DNA of 64,000 bases from the NCBI GenBank assembly GCA_001972305.1, contig BDDD01002259.1, positions 233,596 to 297,595 on the forward strand. The letters run 5' to 3'. The stretch comes from Cephalotus follicularis. Taxonomy: Eukaryota; Streptophyta; Magnoliopsida; Oxalidales; Cephalotaceae. This document shows, piece by piece, positions 12,255-23,911 of the stretch (within the stretch, counting starts at the first letter, position 1; each line of letters begins with the position of its first letter). The notes beneath the pieces are model-generated. The model was not told where the DNA came from. It did not search any database and was given only the letters and a program-made list of their open reading frames with translations. The translations under genes and the position numbers were made by a program.

Positions 12255-12980
12255 CTAGGATGAAAACAACTGGGGGTATTTAGTCTGCATATCGTCTTCT
12301 CTTTCCCAGGTAGCTTCTTCCACTTCGTGGTATTTCCATAATACCTTCACTAACGGAATGGTCTTGTTCCTCAATTGCTTGATTCGTCGGTCGAGAATCT
12401 GGATAGGTATCTCTTTGAAACTCAAGGCCGTTCTCAACTCTAGGGGCTCCCATCTTAAAACATGAGAAGGGTCGGGATGGTACTTCCGCAGCATCGAAAC
12501 ATGAAACACATTATGTACATCTGTCAGGCTGGGTGGTAAGGCAAGTCGATGAGCAACAACGCCCACTCTCTCAAGGATCTCAAAAGGTCCTATAAACCGA
12601 GGGGTCAACTTTCCTTTTTTGCCGAACCTCATAATTCCTATAGTCGGAGAGACTTTAAGGAATACATGATCACCCAGAGCGAACTCCAACTCTCGCTTGT
12701 GGTGGTCTGCATAGCTTTTCTGTCTGCTTTGTGCTGTACGGAGTCTTTCCCGAGTAACCTTTGCCTTCTCAATTGTGCCTTGCACGAGCCTGGGTCCCAC
12801 AAGACTCTGCTCACCCACTTCGAACCAATAGATCGGGGTTATACACTTTCTTCCATAGAGAGCCTCGAATGGTGCCATTCCAATACTGGCGTGAAAACTG
12901 TTGTTGTACGAGAACTCCACCAATGGTAGATGGTCTTCCCAACTACCTCCCTAATCTAAAACGCACGCCCTTAGCATGTC
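12255..12980 (-). pseudogene. Gypsy-2 integrase C-terminus and chromodomain-like tail
   Basis: 222 open codons (12923-12255) start at VEFSYNNSFHASIGM and run through FEALYGRKCITPIYW, the GDHVFLKVSP segment and HVSMLRKYHPD to the chromodomain-like tail ILDRRIKQLRNKTIPLVK and EEATWEREDDMQTKYPQLF. The end is natural: a stop 25 bp before the polypurine tract. Upstream it is separated from the integrase core by a stop near 12958. This is the best preserved part of Gypsy-2. Confidence 0.9.
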
Positions 12981-14435
12981 TTCCAGACTCTGAATGGTCC
13001 TCTCAGACTATCCATCAGTCTGGGGATGAAAAGCTGTGCTAAAGTTCAACTGAGTGCCAAAAGCTTCTTGCAGCTTTCTCCAAAACCGTGATGTAAAGCG
13101 AGGGTCTCTGTCAGACACTATGTTGAGTGGTACTCCAGGGAGCCTCACAATTTCAGCAATATAAATATTTTCCAGCTGTGTAAGAGAAAAGTTCATCTTG
13201 ATCGCGAGAAAGTGTGTAGACTTAGTAAAGCGATTGACAATTACCCATATAGCATCACAGCCGTTCCTTGTTTCGGGCAGTCCTATCACAAAATCCATCG
13301 TTATGTGTTCCCATTTCCACTGTGCCACAGGCAACGGCTGTAACAATCCTGTTGGCTTTTGGTGTTCTGCTTTAACCTATTGGCATGTCAAATAGGAAGC
13401 AACATATTCAACTATCTCTCTCTTCATGTTGTTCCACCAATAGCTCAACTTTAAATCTCGGTACATCTTGGTACTCCCCAGATGTACGGAGAAACTGCAG
13501 CGATGCGCTTGTGACAACAGTTCATCCTTTAGCTCTTTGTCGTTAGGAACACATATTCTGCCCTGAAAGCGGATCAATCCGTCACCTTGTACAGAGAAAT
13601 CCTTCTCTAAACCTCCGTTTTCACTCAAAGCTAGCTTGAGTAAGTCTCCATCATTGCTCTGAGCTTCACGGATCTGGTCCATTAACCATGGACACGTCTG
13701 AATATGAGCAATGGTTAGGCAAGCCAATCGATGACTAAGGGCATCTACAACAACATTAGCTTTGCCTGGATGGTACTGTATTTCACAGTTATAGTCGTTG
13801 AGCAACTCCATCCATCTGCGTTGTCTCATATTCAGGTCCTTCTGTGAGAACAAGCACTTTAAACTCTTGTGATCCGTGTACACCTCGAACTTTGTACCAT
13901 ATAGGTAATGCCTCCATTTACGTTGCGCGAACACTATCGCTGCTAACTCAAGGTCATGAGTAGGACAGTTCTCTTCATGTGGCTTTAAATTCCCTAAGGC
14001 GTATGCGATCACTCTTCCATTTTGCATAAGGACACATCCCAGGCCACAGCCTGATACGTCACTGTAAACAACAAAACCTTCGTTGCCCTCTGGTAAGCCA
14101 AGGACTGGCGCAGTAGTCAAACGATGCTTTAGTTCCTGGAAACTTCATTCACAGGCATCATCCAAAACAAAAGCTACATTCTTCTGCGTAAATCTTGTTA
14201 GAGGTGTAGCTATCTTTGAGAAGCCTTCTACAAACCGACGGTAGTATCCTATCAAGCCGAGAAAGCTCCGGTCCTCCGTCACATTCATTGGTCGCTTCTA
14301 GCTTTTCACTGCTTCAATCTTTGAAGGATAAACTGATAATCCTGTGCTGGATATAACATGACCATGGAATGTTACCTCTAACCACTGGAATTCACACTTG
14401 CTAAACTTGGCATACAACTGATGGTCTCTGAGAGT
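12981..14435 (-). pseudogene. Gypsy-2 RT end, RNase H and integrase core
   Basis: Open stretches at 14120-13377 and 13346-13008 plus a broken part up to 14435. RT connection is seen as [16 protein letters not shown], RNase H as VVYSDVSGCGLGCVLMQ, the HHCC zone as [12 protein letters not shown] and YLTCQ, and the integrase core as ITMDF, IVSDRDP and SERTIQSLEDML. Stops include TAGs where a Gln is expected in CQ-VKAE and DG-SER. A TAG at 14436-14438 separates it from the upstream RT, at the same codon as in Gypsy-1. Confidence 0.9.
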
Positions 14436-14438
14436 CTA

Positions 14439-15530
14439 CAATGTCAAGTGCTGGTGTTCACCATGTTCTTCCATGGACTTCGAGTATATCAAGATGTCAT
14501 CAATGAACACCACTATAAACTAATTAAGATATGGACTGAATATCCTGTTCATCAAACTCATAAATGCTGTTGGGGCATTAGTCACCTTGAAAGGCATTAC
14601 TACGAATTCGTAGTGTCCATATCGTGATCTGAAAGCAGTCTTGGGAATATCTTCCGCTCTAACTCTGAGCTGGTGATATCCTGATCTTAGATCCAACTTA
14701 GAAAACACTGAAGATCCCTACAGCTGATCAAACAGATCGTCGATGTGTGGTAGTGGATACTTGTTCTTAACTGTTACCTTATTCAGTTGCCGGTAATCGA
14801 TACACATTCTCAAGGATCCATCCTTCTTCATAACGAACAAGAGCGGTGCTCCTTAGGGGGATACACTGGGTCTGATGAAACCTTTATCTAGTATCTCATG
14901 TAGTTGTACTTTCAATTCCTTTAACTCAGGAGGGGCCATCCGGTAAGGAGCTGTCGATATGGGAGCTGTTCCTAGCAAAAGATCTATAGCAAACTCCACA
15001 TCTCTCTCAGGAGGTAAGGATGTCAGCTCTTCCGGAAACACGTCCGGGTATTCACAAACCACAGGAACATCCTCCAACTTCGGTATCCATTTGCTATCAT
15101 CCGTAACATGTGCCAGGTAAGCAGTACAACCCTGTCTCAAGAGTCTGTTATCCTAAACAGCAGATATCATAGAAACAGGCTGATACTCTAACGTCCCGAT
15201 AAACTGGAACGGAGACTGTCCTGGCAAATGGAAGGTTATAACCTTCCCGTTACAATCCACTTATGCATTATATATTGACAGCCAATCCATACCGAGAATC
15301 AAATCAAGTTCACCCATCGACAGTACTATAAGGTCTGCCGGAAGGATATGTCCACAAATCTCTATGGCACAAGATCTACACACCCATCGAGAGGTAACCG
15401 GCTCTCCTACTGGTATGCTGACCTCTATCATAAAAGGTAAAGGCTCGGGCTCCTCATTCATATGACTTATAAAATGAGAAGCAACTTATGAATGGGAGGA
15501 GCCTGAATCAATCAATGTCCATGCCAAGTG
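14439..15530 (-). pseudogene. Gypsy-2 protease and reverse transcriptase
   Basis: The protease motif appears as LIDSGSSHS near 15500, followed after a stop by the rest of the protease (15461-15261) ending LILGMDWLSIYNA. The link region CEYPDVFPEELTSLPPERD (15140-14853) leads into RT with [32 protein letters not shown] (14708-14520) and FIVVFIDDILIYS as the catalytic box. At least five stops interrupt it, several replacing Trp or Gln. The order is that of Ty3/gypsy pol. Confidence 0.88.
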
Positions 15531-16361
15531 ATGAGATACATAAACCATACCCCCAATCACTGAGGGTGATCCAGCTGCAGCTCACTTATCCATAGCATAT
15601 ACTCTTCCTTGTACCGTAGGTACGGGTCCCATCGGCTGTTTGCCATGGTCTCCTCGTGAACTGGTACTAGGGCGGCCTTGCTGGAACTTCCCTGTGATTG
15701 GTTTGAACCGTGTCCTGCTTGGTTTCCTGTGTTGGACTGGTTATGAGGACATTGAGCAGTGATGTGGTCTGGAGCTCTACAACTCTAACACCAACCATCT
15801 TTCCACCAGCAATCATCCAAAACATGGTTAGAGTGACCACAATATACATAGGGTTCAACAGAATCCTGTTCACCATCAGTAGGTTTAGAAGAACCTCCTT
15901 GTGAAGCCGTCCTTCGTTGTCGTCTCCGTCATGCACCACGACCGGGTCTTCTTTGTTGAGAACCACAAAATTGCCTTCCCAACATCGAAGGTCCTGTTGG
16001 GCTACCAACACTACGGGGAGATTCTTCCTATATCAGCCCTAGAAATTTAGCTTATCTTTTGTCAATCTCTACTTTAAAAGCATCCAAGAGTATGTGTCAT
16101 CGGAAGACTCAATTATCTTTCACCAGTGTTCCGCTTCACCTTTTTAACATATACGTTGCAGAACTCTTACATTTAACTTATCATCACCCGTATTCTCCTC
16201 ATGATCCTCTGGGTTCCTATCGTATAGGAGCAGCAGCTTTGGCTCCTTAAGCCACATTTACTTTCTCTTATCTTTCCTCATTTCTACGGGTACGTCTAGT
16301 CGACGTCCCGGACCTCTCTCCTCGAACGCTTCTACTTCGTCGTCCTTCCATTTTGATTCAT
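15531..16361 (-). pseudogene. Gypsy-2 gag remnant, internally deleted
   Basis: The ATG at 16361 (MNQNGRTTK, then an arginine-rich stretch) is a plausible gag start. Only about 830 bp lie between it and the protease, against about 1.2 kb in Gypsy-1. Capsid fragments such as AEHW and a YSWMLLK stretch are visible in shifting frames. The nucleocapsid shows a CGHSNHVLDDCW knuckle followed by a second one whose first spacer holds a stop and which ends SCRAPDHITAQC. Capsid sequence has probably been lost by deletion around 16050-16250. Confidence 0.7.
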
Positions 16362-16440
16362 AAAAGATCCGGTCAATATCCACACATATATCTTAATTCC
16401 ACTAGCCAAGGGTCCTATCCCGGCATATCTAGAATAGTAC

Positions 16441-16453
16441 GACTCTGATACCA
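16441..16453 (-). other. Gypsy-2 primer binding site
   Basis: The minus strand reads TGGTATCAGAGTC six bases after the 5' LTR end ATGACA: initiator tRNA-Met type. Confidence 0.85.
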
Positions 16454-16459
16454 AAACTT

Positions 16460-19309
16460 TGTCATGCCCCAAACCGTGGGTTGGGTCCCACGACTCGACA
16501 CGTGGAAAACCATACAAACATCATAAACATTAACCATAAAAATTTAAAACTTAAAATAAATCATAACCATAATCCTTTAATTATTGTGTGAATATACAGA
16601 CCCAATTCGAATCATATAAATTACACTGCTATACACTAGCAGATAATAAAAATAAATACATAATTTATTCCTTGCGAATCTGATCATAAAGCACACCGTC
16701 GAGGAAGAGGAACTCACAATATCTTTATCCTTGATGCTGCTACGATGTGCCCCCACTACCTGTTCCTGTACCTGACCCATTCAAAAGAATGGGTCAGCAA
16801 CCCTGGGGGTTGTGTAGGTTACCACATATACAGGCACATACCAGAGGAACAAAAATAAATGCAGAGGAGAAATAAATATGCATGCCTACATGAATGCAGA
16901 TCACAACCCATAACATAACATTTCACTTCCTTTATGCTTGGACTACTCTACTCAAATCATACATATCAATCACATACGAAGGAGTCTAGTCCGGTCATCC
17001 TATGGTCTGGTCAATATACAAGGTTCACCTTTAGGCACACCAGCCCGCGGAATTCTCCTCCAGGTTCACCTACTGAGTGGAATTCGCCCTTTGCTCAGCT
17101 GCTCCGCGGTTCACCCTTCGGATCACCAGCTTTGGCGGAATTCACCTTTAGGTTCACCATTGGCGGATTCACCCGAGGATCACCTGCCTCATGGAATTCA
17201 CCCCTTGGGTTCACTTCCTCGACGGAATTCTCCCCAGTTGGGCTCACCTGCCTGGGATCATCTATCTAAGTCTTTTCCTTTTACATTCCATTTTCTAATT
17301 CTATTTCCTTCCCTTAATTATTCCCATTTCTTTCATTCCTATTCATATTCCATTTCTTAAGTCTGACCAGGGTATACCATTGCGCATGTCACTTCTCACG
17401 CACAAGGCTCATACCATCACGTGCATGGCGCATGCTAGCTATTACACGCCACGCAACTGCATGCTAAATAATCATTCATCATACATATTTAGCCAGGGAC
17501 GCATGCAGAGTAAGACTTCATCATATAACGCTAGCCAGCACTTGTAGTTCATTTAAAAAATGCACCAAGCCGAGGTCGACGCTTCATCCTTGGCTTGAAG
17601 CGTCCCTGGTAGTCTCTCTGGCGCATCATCACAATTCCCTTGGCATGCCTAGAACGCATGCAGATGGCTATGGTGGTATGCACGGGACACTTGGGGAGTG
17701 CTCAAGGGCACTTGGTAGCTATGGCACTGTACAGTAGCATCCTCATCACATGGGGGAAGGAACCTAGGTGCTTGCATGGTAGGGAAGAACCATAGCAGCT
17801 CCTCTGGTCCCAGCATCCCTGCGCATCACCTCGGGCCTGGCTATGCAGGGCACCACTGGGGCTCCTCAGGCATCCCTGTAGCATGGATCCGCTGGGCTCC
17901 TCTGGCATGCCACCGTAGGTGCTTAACGGTGTCATCCCGGCACATCAGCCCAGCAGCTCGGGTGTTAAGCGATGGAGCTCAGCACGACAGTTCAGGCCTG
18001 GACAATGGAGCTCCGTACAAGGGAGCTCAACACCAAAGCAGCTCGTCCATGGTAGCTCGAGCGTGGCCTAGTAGCTCGGGCATGGACTGGTAGCTCAGCC
18101 ATGGAAGCTTAGGTCCTCTGCCCAGCACCTTTGGCATTTCTTCCCCGGCACCTCTGGCAGGTCACCCCTTCATCACGTGGCTCCTTGTCACTGGCAGAGG
18201 AGCACGCTCAGGCCTGGCATGGATGCGCAGGCATTATTCAGCATGCCTGGACGCACGCACGGGGTACGCCGGAGACAAGGGGAAGCTCGGCGCTTGCCGG
18301 CGAGGAGCTTGGCATGAGGTGGTGCTTGGACGCACAGCCAGAGCAGCTCCAGGCTTCGCGACAGTGTCTCTGCAATTAACGCCTTCGTGTGTTGCACACC
18401 ATTTGCATGTGCAGGGATAAAGCGTCAGTGAATAAAACGCATACCCCTTGTGCGTATATGGAGGCACCGAATGGGGAGAGAGGAAGCCACGTGCTAGGCA
18501 CATCATTTAGACAGGGGGGAACAACCACGTGTTATGCGCGTGGCTTGACAAAAGGCGCATAGCCGGGGACACCCATATATGTATATATACTACTTAACAT
18601 ATTTAATATTATTACAACCATAAACATTACACACAACAAGCAAGCAGGGCAACACAACAGCAACCACACAGCAAAACGCACACACTAACATGCTGGTAGG
18701 CACTCGGATATGGAGCAACGTACCTGGAAGGTGGTTGAAAACGGAGATCTCTTCCTCCTTAATTATGGACTTCCTTCCAACAGGGGTCTCCTACATGCCT
18801 TTAGCCTTACCAAATTCTCCTTCGTTGTTCCATCCTTGCTCCAAGGGAAAGGTATTTATACAAGAGAAAGTGCAGGGGACATGGGGCCTCCTTGCACAGC
18901 ACCTCTCTTGTCTCCTACCTTCCACTCTCTCACTCTCCCGATTTTTCTAGAATGACTGAGCAAGAAATGGCCAAAAGCATTTTTACCAGGTTCCTTTCCC
19001 CTTTTATAATGGTCAAGGAAGAGTCTAGAATTCTTGAGAGAATTCTTAAGGGTGCAGGCCTTTTACTGGGTTTGGGCCAGCCTCCTCCCACTTGGACCAG
19101 ATTAGACTTTCTACAGTAGAGCCAAAAATTCCAATTATACCATTAAATCCAGCACAAGGAGAAAAACATTTTCTCTTTAGCCCAAGTTCACAAATTATGC
19201 TCCAGTAAGGCCCAAATAAATACATCATAAAATTTGAACCCAGCCCAAAAAGCGAAAAAATGATTACAAAGCCCAATAATAATTCTTAATAATATTTAGG
19301 GCTCTTACA
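16460..19309 (-). repeat. Gypsy-2 5' LTR
   Basis: 2850 bp partner of 9357-12217 with the same internal repeat fields (about 17030-17250 and 17930-18130). It ends at the target duplication CACTA (19310-19314). A GAGGTCGACGCTTCA motif lies near 17570. Open frames such as 16938-17360 lie in the repeat field and are not conserved between the two LTRs in length. Confidence 0.93.
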
Positions 19310-21873
19310 CACTAGGTGACTGATTGTTCATGTAAACTCTACTTTTGATGTAAACAATCATATTCTTTTATGTTACTATGTGCAAACTTTATTTATAAAG
19401 GCAGTCTATATATGTTTTATTGTATTTATGAAGTTGTTTTATTAAACTGCTCACATATATGGAGCCTTGTCATAAAGGGTTGGATGTCAAGCCGAGGGCT
19501 ATGAGATTGACTCCCTTATCCCCTATGACTAAATTGTTCCAAGTCATAGGTTCACTTCTTAGGCATTAGTGAACCAGATATACTTGCTATATTATGCTCG
19601 CTCGAGTGGGGGTGGATGATCTCATTACCACCTGGATGAAATCCCTATAGCTAATATGGGGTGCATGCTTGGAGCATGTACACTGAACATGACCCATTAT
19701 AGGAACACTACTTGGACAGTCACATATCTAGTGTCAGTAGTAAATCCTATCTGTAATAGTATAGTACAATCTTGAATGACTTGTAAAACCTAAGAGGATA
19801 TGCGTATTCCCTTAGACCTGAGCAGCTGCTCTGCACTGTGTAGAGACTTTTTGGCTTTGATCTCCACCTAACCCAATTCTTTCGGGGAGTTGGAAAAACG
19901 GTGGTCTTTGGGTCTTGAGGATCTATATGGATGTAGGAGAGTACGCAACATAGAATTATCACACCCAATGTGTGGGTGATAGGCTCTAAAGTATTTGTAT
20001 CCATTACGAGCATGTAAATACCTGGCCAGGTGTAGGTGGACTGGAAACAAGGTTTCCGGAAAGGTCTACCAATAGTCGTATTGGGATTACGGATTAATTA
20101 GAATTATGACATTACTAGGGTTGACACATTTCCTTACCCTATGTCATAGTCGAAGCCAAGATAATGATGAAGGAAATAGTGACATCTACTGCAGTCAAGA
20201 CATTGTTCTGGATTGTTGGTGAATCGACGTAATATGTGGAAGTCAATTCCACACCTATAATAATATGAAATGTTGATCTACTGTAGTCAGGACATTATTA
20301 GTTTTCCGCAAAAATTCCTACAAGTTTACTGCGAGCTTCCTGCTGAGTTTTCTGGGAAATTTTTGCCCAATTTTTGGCAGTTAGTCTGTATGGATGGGAC
20401 AAGTATATACTGTTCATTCTAGGTAGAAATTTGTAGCATCTATGCACGTAGTTTATTTCTAAAGTACACGTTATATAAAAATAATAGTATTATTTAATAT
20501 TGAATATGTTTTCAACGTGTACAAAGAAACTTTGAATTTGATTTTTGGTCATACCAATTATTAAAAGTTGAGAACTAAAAGTTTATGGGCACTATATTTT
20601 AATTAATTTAGTGGGAGTTTTACATGGTTATTCGCTACTAATTAATTTAATTACATAAAAGACCGAATATTAATGTTCTTTGTGTTCATTTAATTTAATA
20701 TATTAGATGTATTATTTTAGATGTCTTATGCATGATGGTAGGCATTGGGACTTGACCTATCTTTTGGTTTCTCTCGTGGATGTTTAACTTATTTTATTAT
20801 CTTGTACTTCATTTGATCTGTAATATGGTTGCCTGCAAGCACTAGATTTCTTTATCTTTATAAATTCTAGAATAGAATTCTCTTCACCATCTCTTTGTAT
20901 TCTTTTCTTTTAATTATTGTATGTAATAGAAAGAGGCATGGCAAAGTATGTTCAAGACGGAGATACAAGAAGTTACAAGACAAGTGAAGACTCTGTATGC
21001 TGGAAGCATTTTGTAATAAAGTAGAATTAAATAGCTCACCTAGGTGACCGGGTGATAACATTGGCTCATGTGATTCACCCATAGTTTAAGTCCCTAGCCT
21101 AGCCATTTTTCTTTAATGTTGGACATTAGGAGCATGAGATGGATGGTCTAAACACGTCAAGCTTGCTAAGCTGTAATTAATTTGAATAGGCTAATTGTAA
21201 CCAATTGATTAATTGATGGCATGGTAATATAAAACATGAGACCACAAATACCTCAAATATGAAAATAATATGTCTTGACGCCAAGGACACAAGATAGTGA
21301 CCTGACGTGGGCCTTCCATAGTTCTCGTTGAATGGCGTGGGTATACTGTTATGCTAAAGCTGAGGTAGTACATTATGCTCATAGCTATGTCAACCTCAGT
21401 GCGAGGCACTGAAAGGAAATAGCTCTTGTTTTGGCATTTAGGACACCTAAAGGTGCGGGTGTTTCAAAACGAGCTAATTTCTTTGAGGATAATGGGTAGT
21501 GACTTATACTGGCTCTAATAGTTTGTCGAGCATCAGCCGAGGCTATACTGAGCTGGTAGGCCGAATCTAATGATTAGATCTTACATATCAAAGGTGAGAT
21601 CCTATGCAATGTAAATTGGCAAGAGTGCCTACCTATTTTGGATATTATTGACTGAATACTAAAGCTGAGGTTGTAGTATGCTAAAATAGATTCTAATCCC
21701 CACTAAGAGTGAGATCTCCCGAATTCCACATGGAGGTGTGGGATACGATTAGAATAGTGGGAGTACAAACCATAAATGCTAAAGTCATAGTATTTTGGAA
21801 GTAACATAAATATAAGCATATCTGCTTAGTTACTTTCTTGTCTTCTCTTTAGGTTGCAAATCTATCTGTCACC
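19310..21873 (+). repeat. Copia-1 LTR remainder and long leader
   Basis: 19315 to at least 19900 aligns with the Copia-2 3' LTR (63450-64000), sharing AAAGGGTTGGAT, TCCAAGTCATAGGTTCAC and GGGGTGCATG. About 20600-21830 aligns with the Copia-2 leader (58240-59500), sharing TTTAGTGGGAG, CTTATGCATGATGGTAG and GAATTCCACATGGAGGTGTG. The LTR/leader boundary and PBS are not recognisable here. The leader has no long open frame. The duplicated target CACTA is at 19310-19314. Confidence 0.72.
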
Positions 21874-23241
21874 ATGGTCGTAAGCGCTGCAATTGGCCAT
21901 ATTTTAGAAACAAATAAGCTAACGAGGCTGAACTTTCTTGATTGGCAGCACAACTTGCGCTTGGTTCTCACCGGTATGAAGCTATCATATGTGATGAATG
22001 AGACCACCCCAGCTTTAGGCATCAATCTGACAGCAGAACACAAAGCAAAAGTGGCTAAGTGGCTGGATGATGATGAGCAAGCTCGCTATCTTGCGATCAC
22101 TGGCATGGTGCCAGAGATGCAAAGGCAGCATGAGCGTATGGAGTCTCTTAGTGCTATACTTCTCCATCTACAGGAGTTGTATGGTGCACAGTCAGGACTG
22201 CGAGATTCAGCTTATCACGTCGACTCTTTTGGTTGAAGATGTCCAAGGGAACTTAAGTCCAAGAATATGGATTGAAGATGATAGGTTTGATTGAGCAACT
22301 AACTCAGTTAGATCTAATCATGGATAACATAGATCTCATTCTCTCTTCCCTTCCATGGACAATCGCGCAGTTCATTTCGAACTTCCACATGAACAAAGTG
22401 GATTGTTCGTTACCAGAGCTCTTAGAGATGCTCCGTACTGCCGAGGCTGATTTTGACCATGGGAAGGCAAAATCGGCTGTGATGCTACTTTCTTCTTCTA
22501 CAGGGATAGCCCCTAAGAGGGGTGCATCCCATGTTGTTGGCAAGGACAAAAAGAAGAAGAAGAAAGTGAAAAAGTTGAAGTCACTAGGAGTGACTAAGGA
22601 TGCCAATAAATTCAAGAAAGAGGAGCTCTAGAAGCTTGCCGAAGAGAAAGCTTGTTTCCACTGTGGGAAAACAGGTCATTGGAAGAGGGATTGTCATACT
22701 TACCTTGCTTCCATTGCTTCTACCTCGGGGTCAGGTATGTTCATGATAGAACTTAATCGAGCGTGCAAAGTTAGTTCTACTTGGGTGTTAGACACCGGTT
22801 GTGGTACTAATATTTGTAATTCTTTGCAGGGTCTAAGAAACTCTAGACAGCTAAGAGCTGAAGAAGCTGTGGATCTACGGTTGGGAGATGGATCGAGAAT
22901 CATCACTGCATCTGTGGGTGTTTTTGATTTATTATTGCCTAGTGGTTTTGTATTAAACTTGAATCCTTGCTATTTTGTGCAAAACTTGATTCCGAATATT
23001 ATTAGTGTATCATATGTATGTAATATGGGCTTAGAGCTCATTTTTAATTCTAATGGTTGTTCACTATTGTCATCTGAAAAAATTTTGATGTGTGCTGGAG
23101 ACATAGACAATGGTCTATATGTTTTAAATACTAATCAATCACTAGCATTATCAATACATCAAGGTAGTGGTACTAAAAGACAAAGAGAGGAAAATGATGT
23201 TAATAAATCCTTTGCTTGGAACTGTAGATTAGGTCATCCTA
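21874..23241 (+). pseudogene. Copia-1 gag and protease, 3' truncated
   Basis: The ATG at 21874 opens a copia-type gag (NKLTRLNFLDWQHNLRLVL; AITGMVPEMQRQHERME). A frameshift near 22230 and a stop at about 22630 break it. The CCHC zinc knuckle CFHCGKTGHWKRDC lies at 22653-22694 and the aspartic protease DTG at 22791-22799 (VLDTGCGTNICNSLQGL). The frame then runs open to the gag-pre-integrase motif CRLGHP, where the CACTA terminus interrupts at 23242. Compared with Copia-2 the zinc knuckle and catalytic DTG are intact. Expected role: particle formation and polyprotein cleavage. Confidence 0.88.
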
Positions 23242-23660
23242 CACTACTAAAAAATAGGGCTACGGTGACGGCACTTCCCCTCACCGTCCCCTCGCCATTG
23301 ACCCAACGGCGAGGGCATTGCGAGGGGAAAAAACCCTCGCCAAACGCCTCGTCGCCGACAATTTCCCGAGGTCATGGCGAGGATACAGCGAGGGTACAGT
23401 CCCCTCGCCATATATTTCCTTCGCCATGGCGAGGGTATGGCTAGGGCTATATGCTCTAGCCATAGTACCCTTGCCATGGCGAGGGGAGGCTCCCTACCCT
23501 TGTTATGCCCCCGATATGGCGAGGGTATAGCTAGGGCAGTATCCCCTCGCCGTCACTTGCTCGAACACTCATATCCCCTCACCAACCCTCGCCATTGCAT
23601 TTGCTGCACAATGGCGAGGGCATTGCCCTTGCAATGCCCTCACCATGACCTCGCCATTTT
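23242..23660. repeat. CACTA terminal repeat and palindromic subterminal array
   Basis: After the CACTA terminus the sequence becomes GC-rich with about 20 copies of GGCGAGGG or its complement CCCTCGCC, often back to back as TCGCCATGGCGAGGG. In En/Spm elements subterminal repeats are the binding sites of the TNPA-type protein. The gene just downstream is of that type, which fits. The short open frames on both strands here arise from the repeats. Confidence 0.85.
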
Positions 23661-23911
23661 GCAGATCCTACTGCTGGAACTATCAGTAGAATCCATTCCT
23701 TAATATCCAAGCAAAACTTGCAATTCATTTCAGCAGCAGCCATAACAACAGTTTATATTTCATAATTGTGTAATTGACTCCATCTATAACTAATAAACGA
23801 CACATTTCATTCACAGTAAACTAACAGAACAATGCAAATGAGCTTTATAGCATATATATAAAAAGTGTAATACATTTACAATCAGTTTTAACATGTGTCA
23901 AACTAAACAAA

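Larger units (their letters stand above)
9357..19309 (-). mobile_element. Gypsy-2: complete Tekay/Del-like chromovirus with TSD
   Basis: Both LTRs are present (9357-12217 and 16460-19309, about 2.85 kb each), with PBS, polypurine tract and an internal region of only 4.2 kb. The five-base target duplication CACTA lies at 9352-9356 and 19310-19314. Removing the element rejoins the Copia-1 LTR. LTR ends are TGTAAGAGCCC and GTGTGACA. The internal region has a shortened gag and many stops, so the copy is inactive. The integrase tail is of Tekay/Del type but the LTRs differ from Gypsy-1. Confidence 0.95.
9325..23241 (+). mobile_element. Copia-1: Ty1/copia element split by Gypsy-2 and cut by the CACTA element
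   Basis: The first 32 bp (9325-9356, starting TGTTAGAGGGTG) align with the start of the Copia-2 LTR (TGTTAGATAGGGGTG), and the alignment resumes after Gypsy-2 at 19315. Downstream come LTR-like sequence, a long leader and gag-protease (21874-23241). The element is then interrupted by the CACTA terminus inside the gag-pre-integrase motif CRLGHP. Integrase, RT and the 3' LTR are not visible in plus orientation further on, so they lie outside the window or are lost. Confidence 0.83.

Noticed and set aside
22304-22615. Antisense 103-codon frame
   Set aside because: It is a shadow of the lysine-rich gag segment of Copia-1; phenylalanine runs mirror AAG codons.
23247-23703. Several 60-109 codon frames on both strands
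   Set aside because: They are produced by GGCGAGGG subterminal repeats of the CACTA end.
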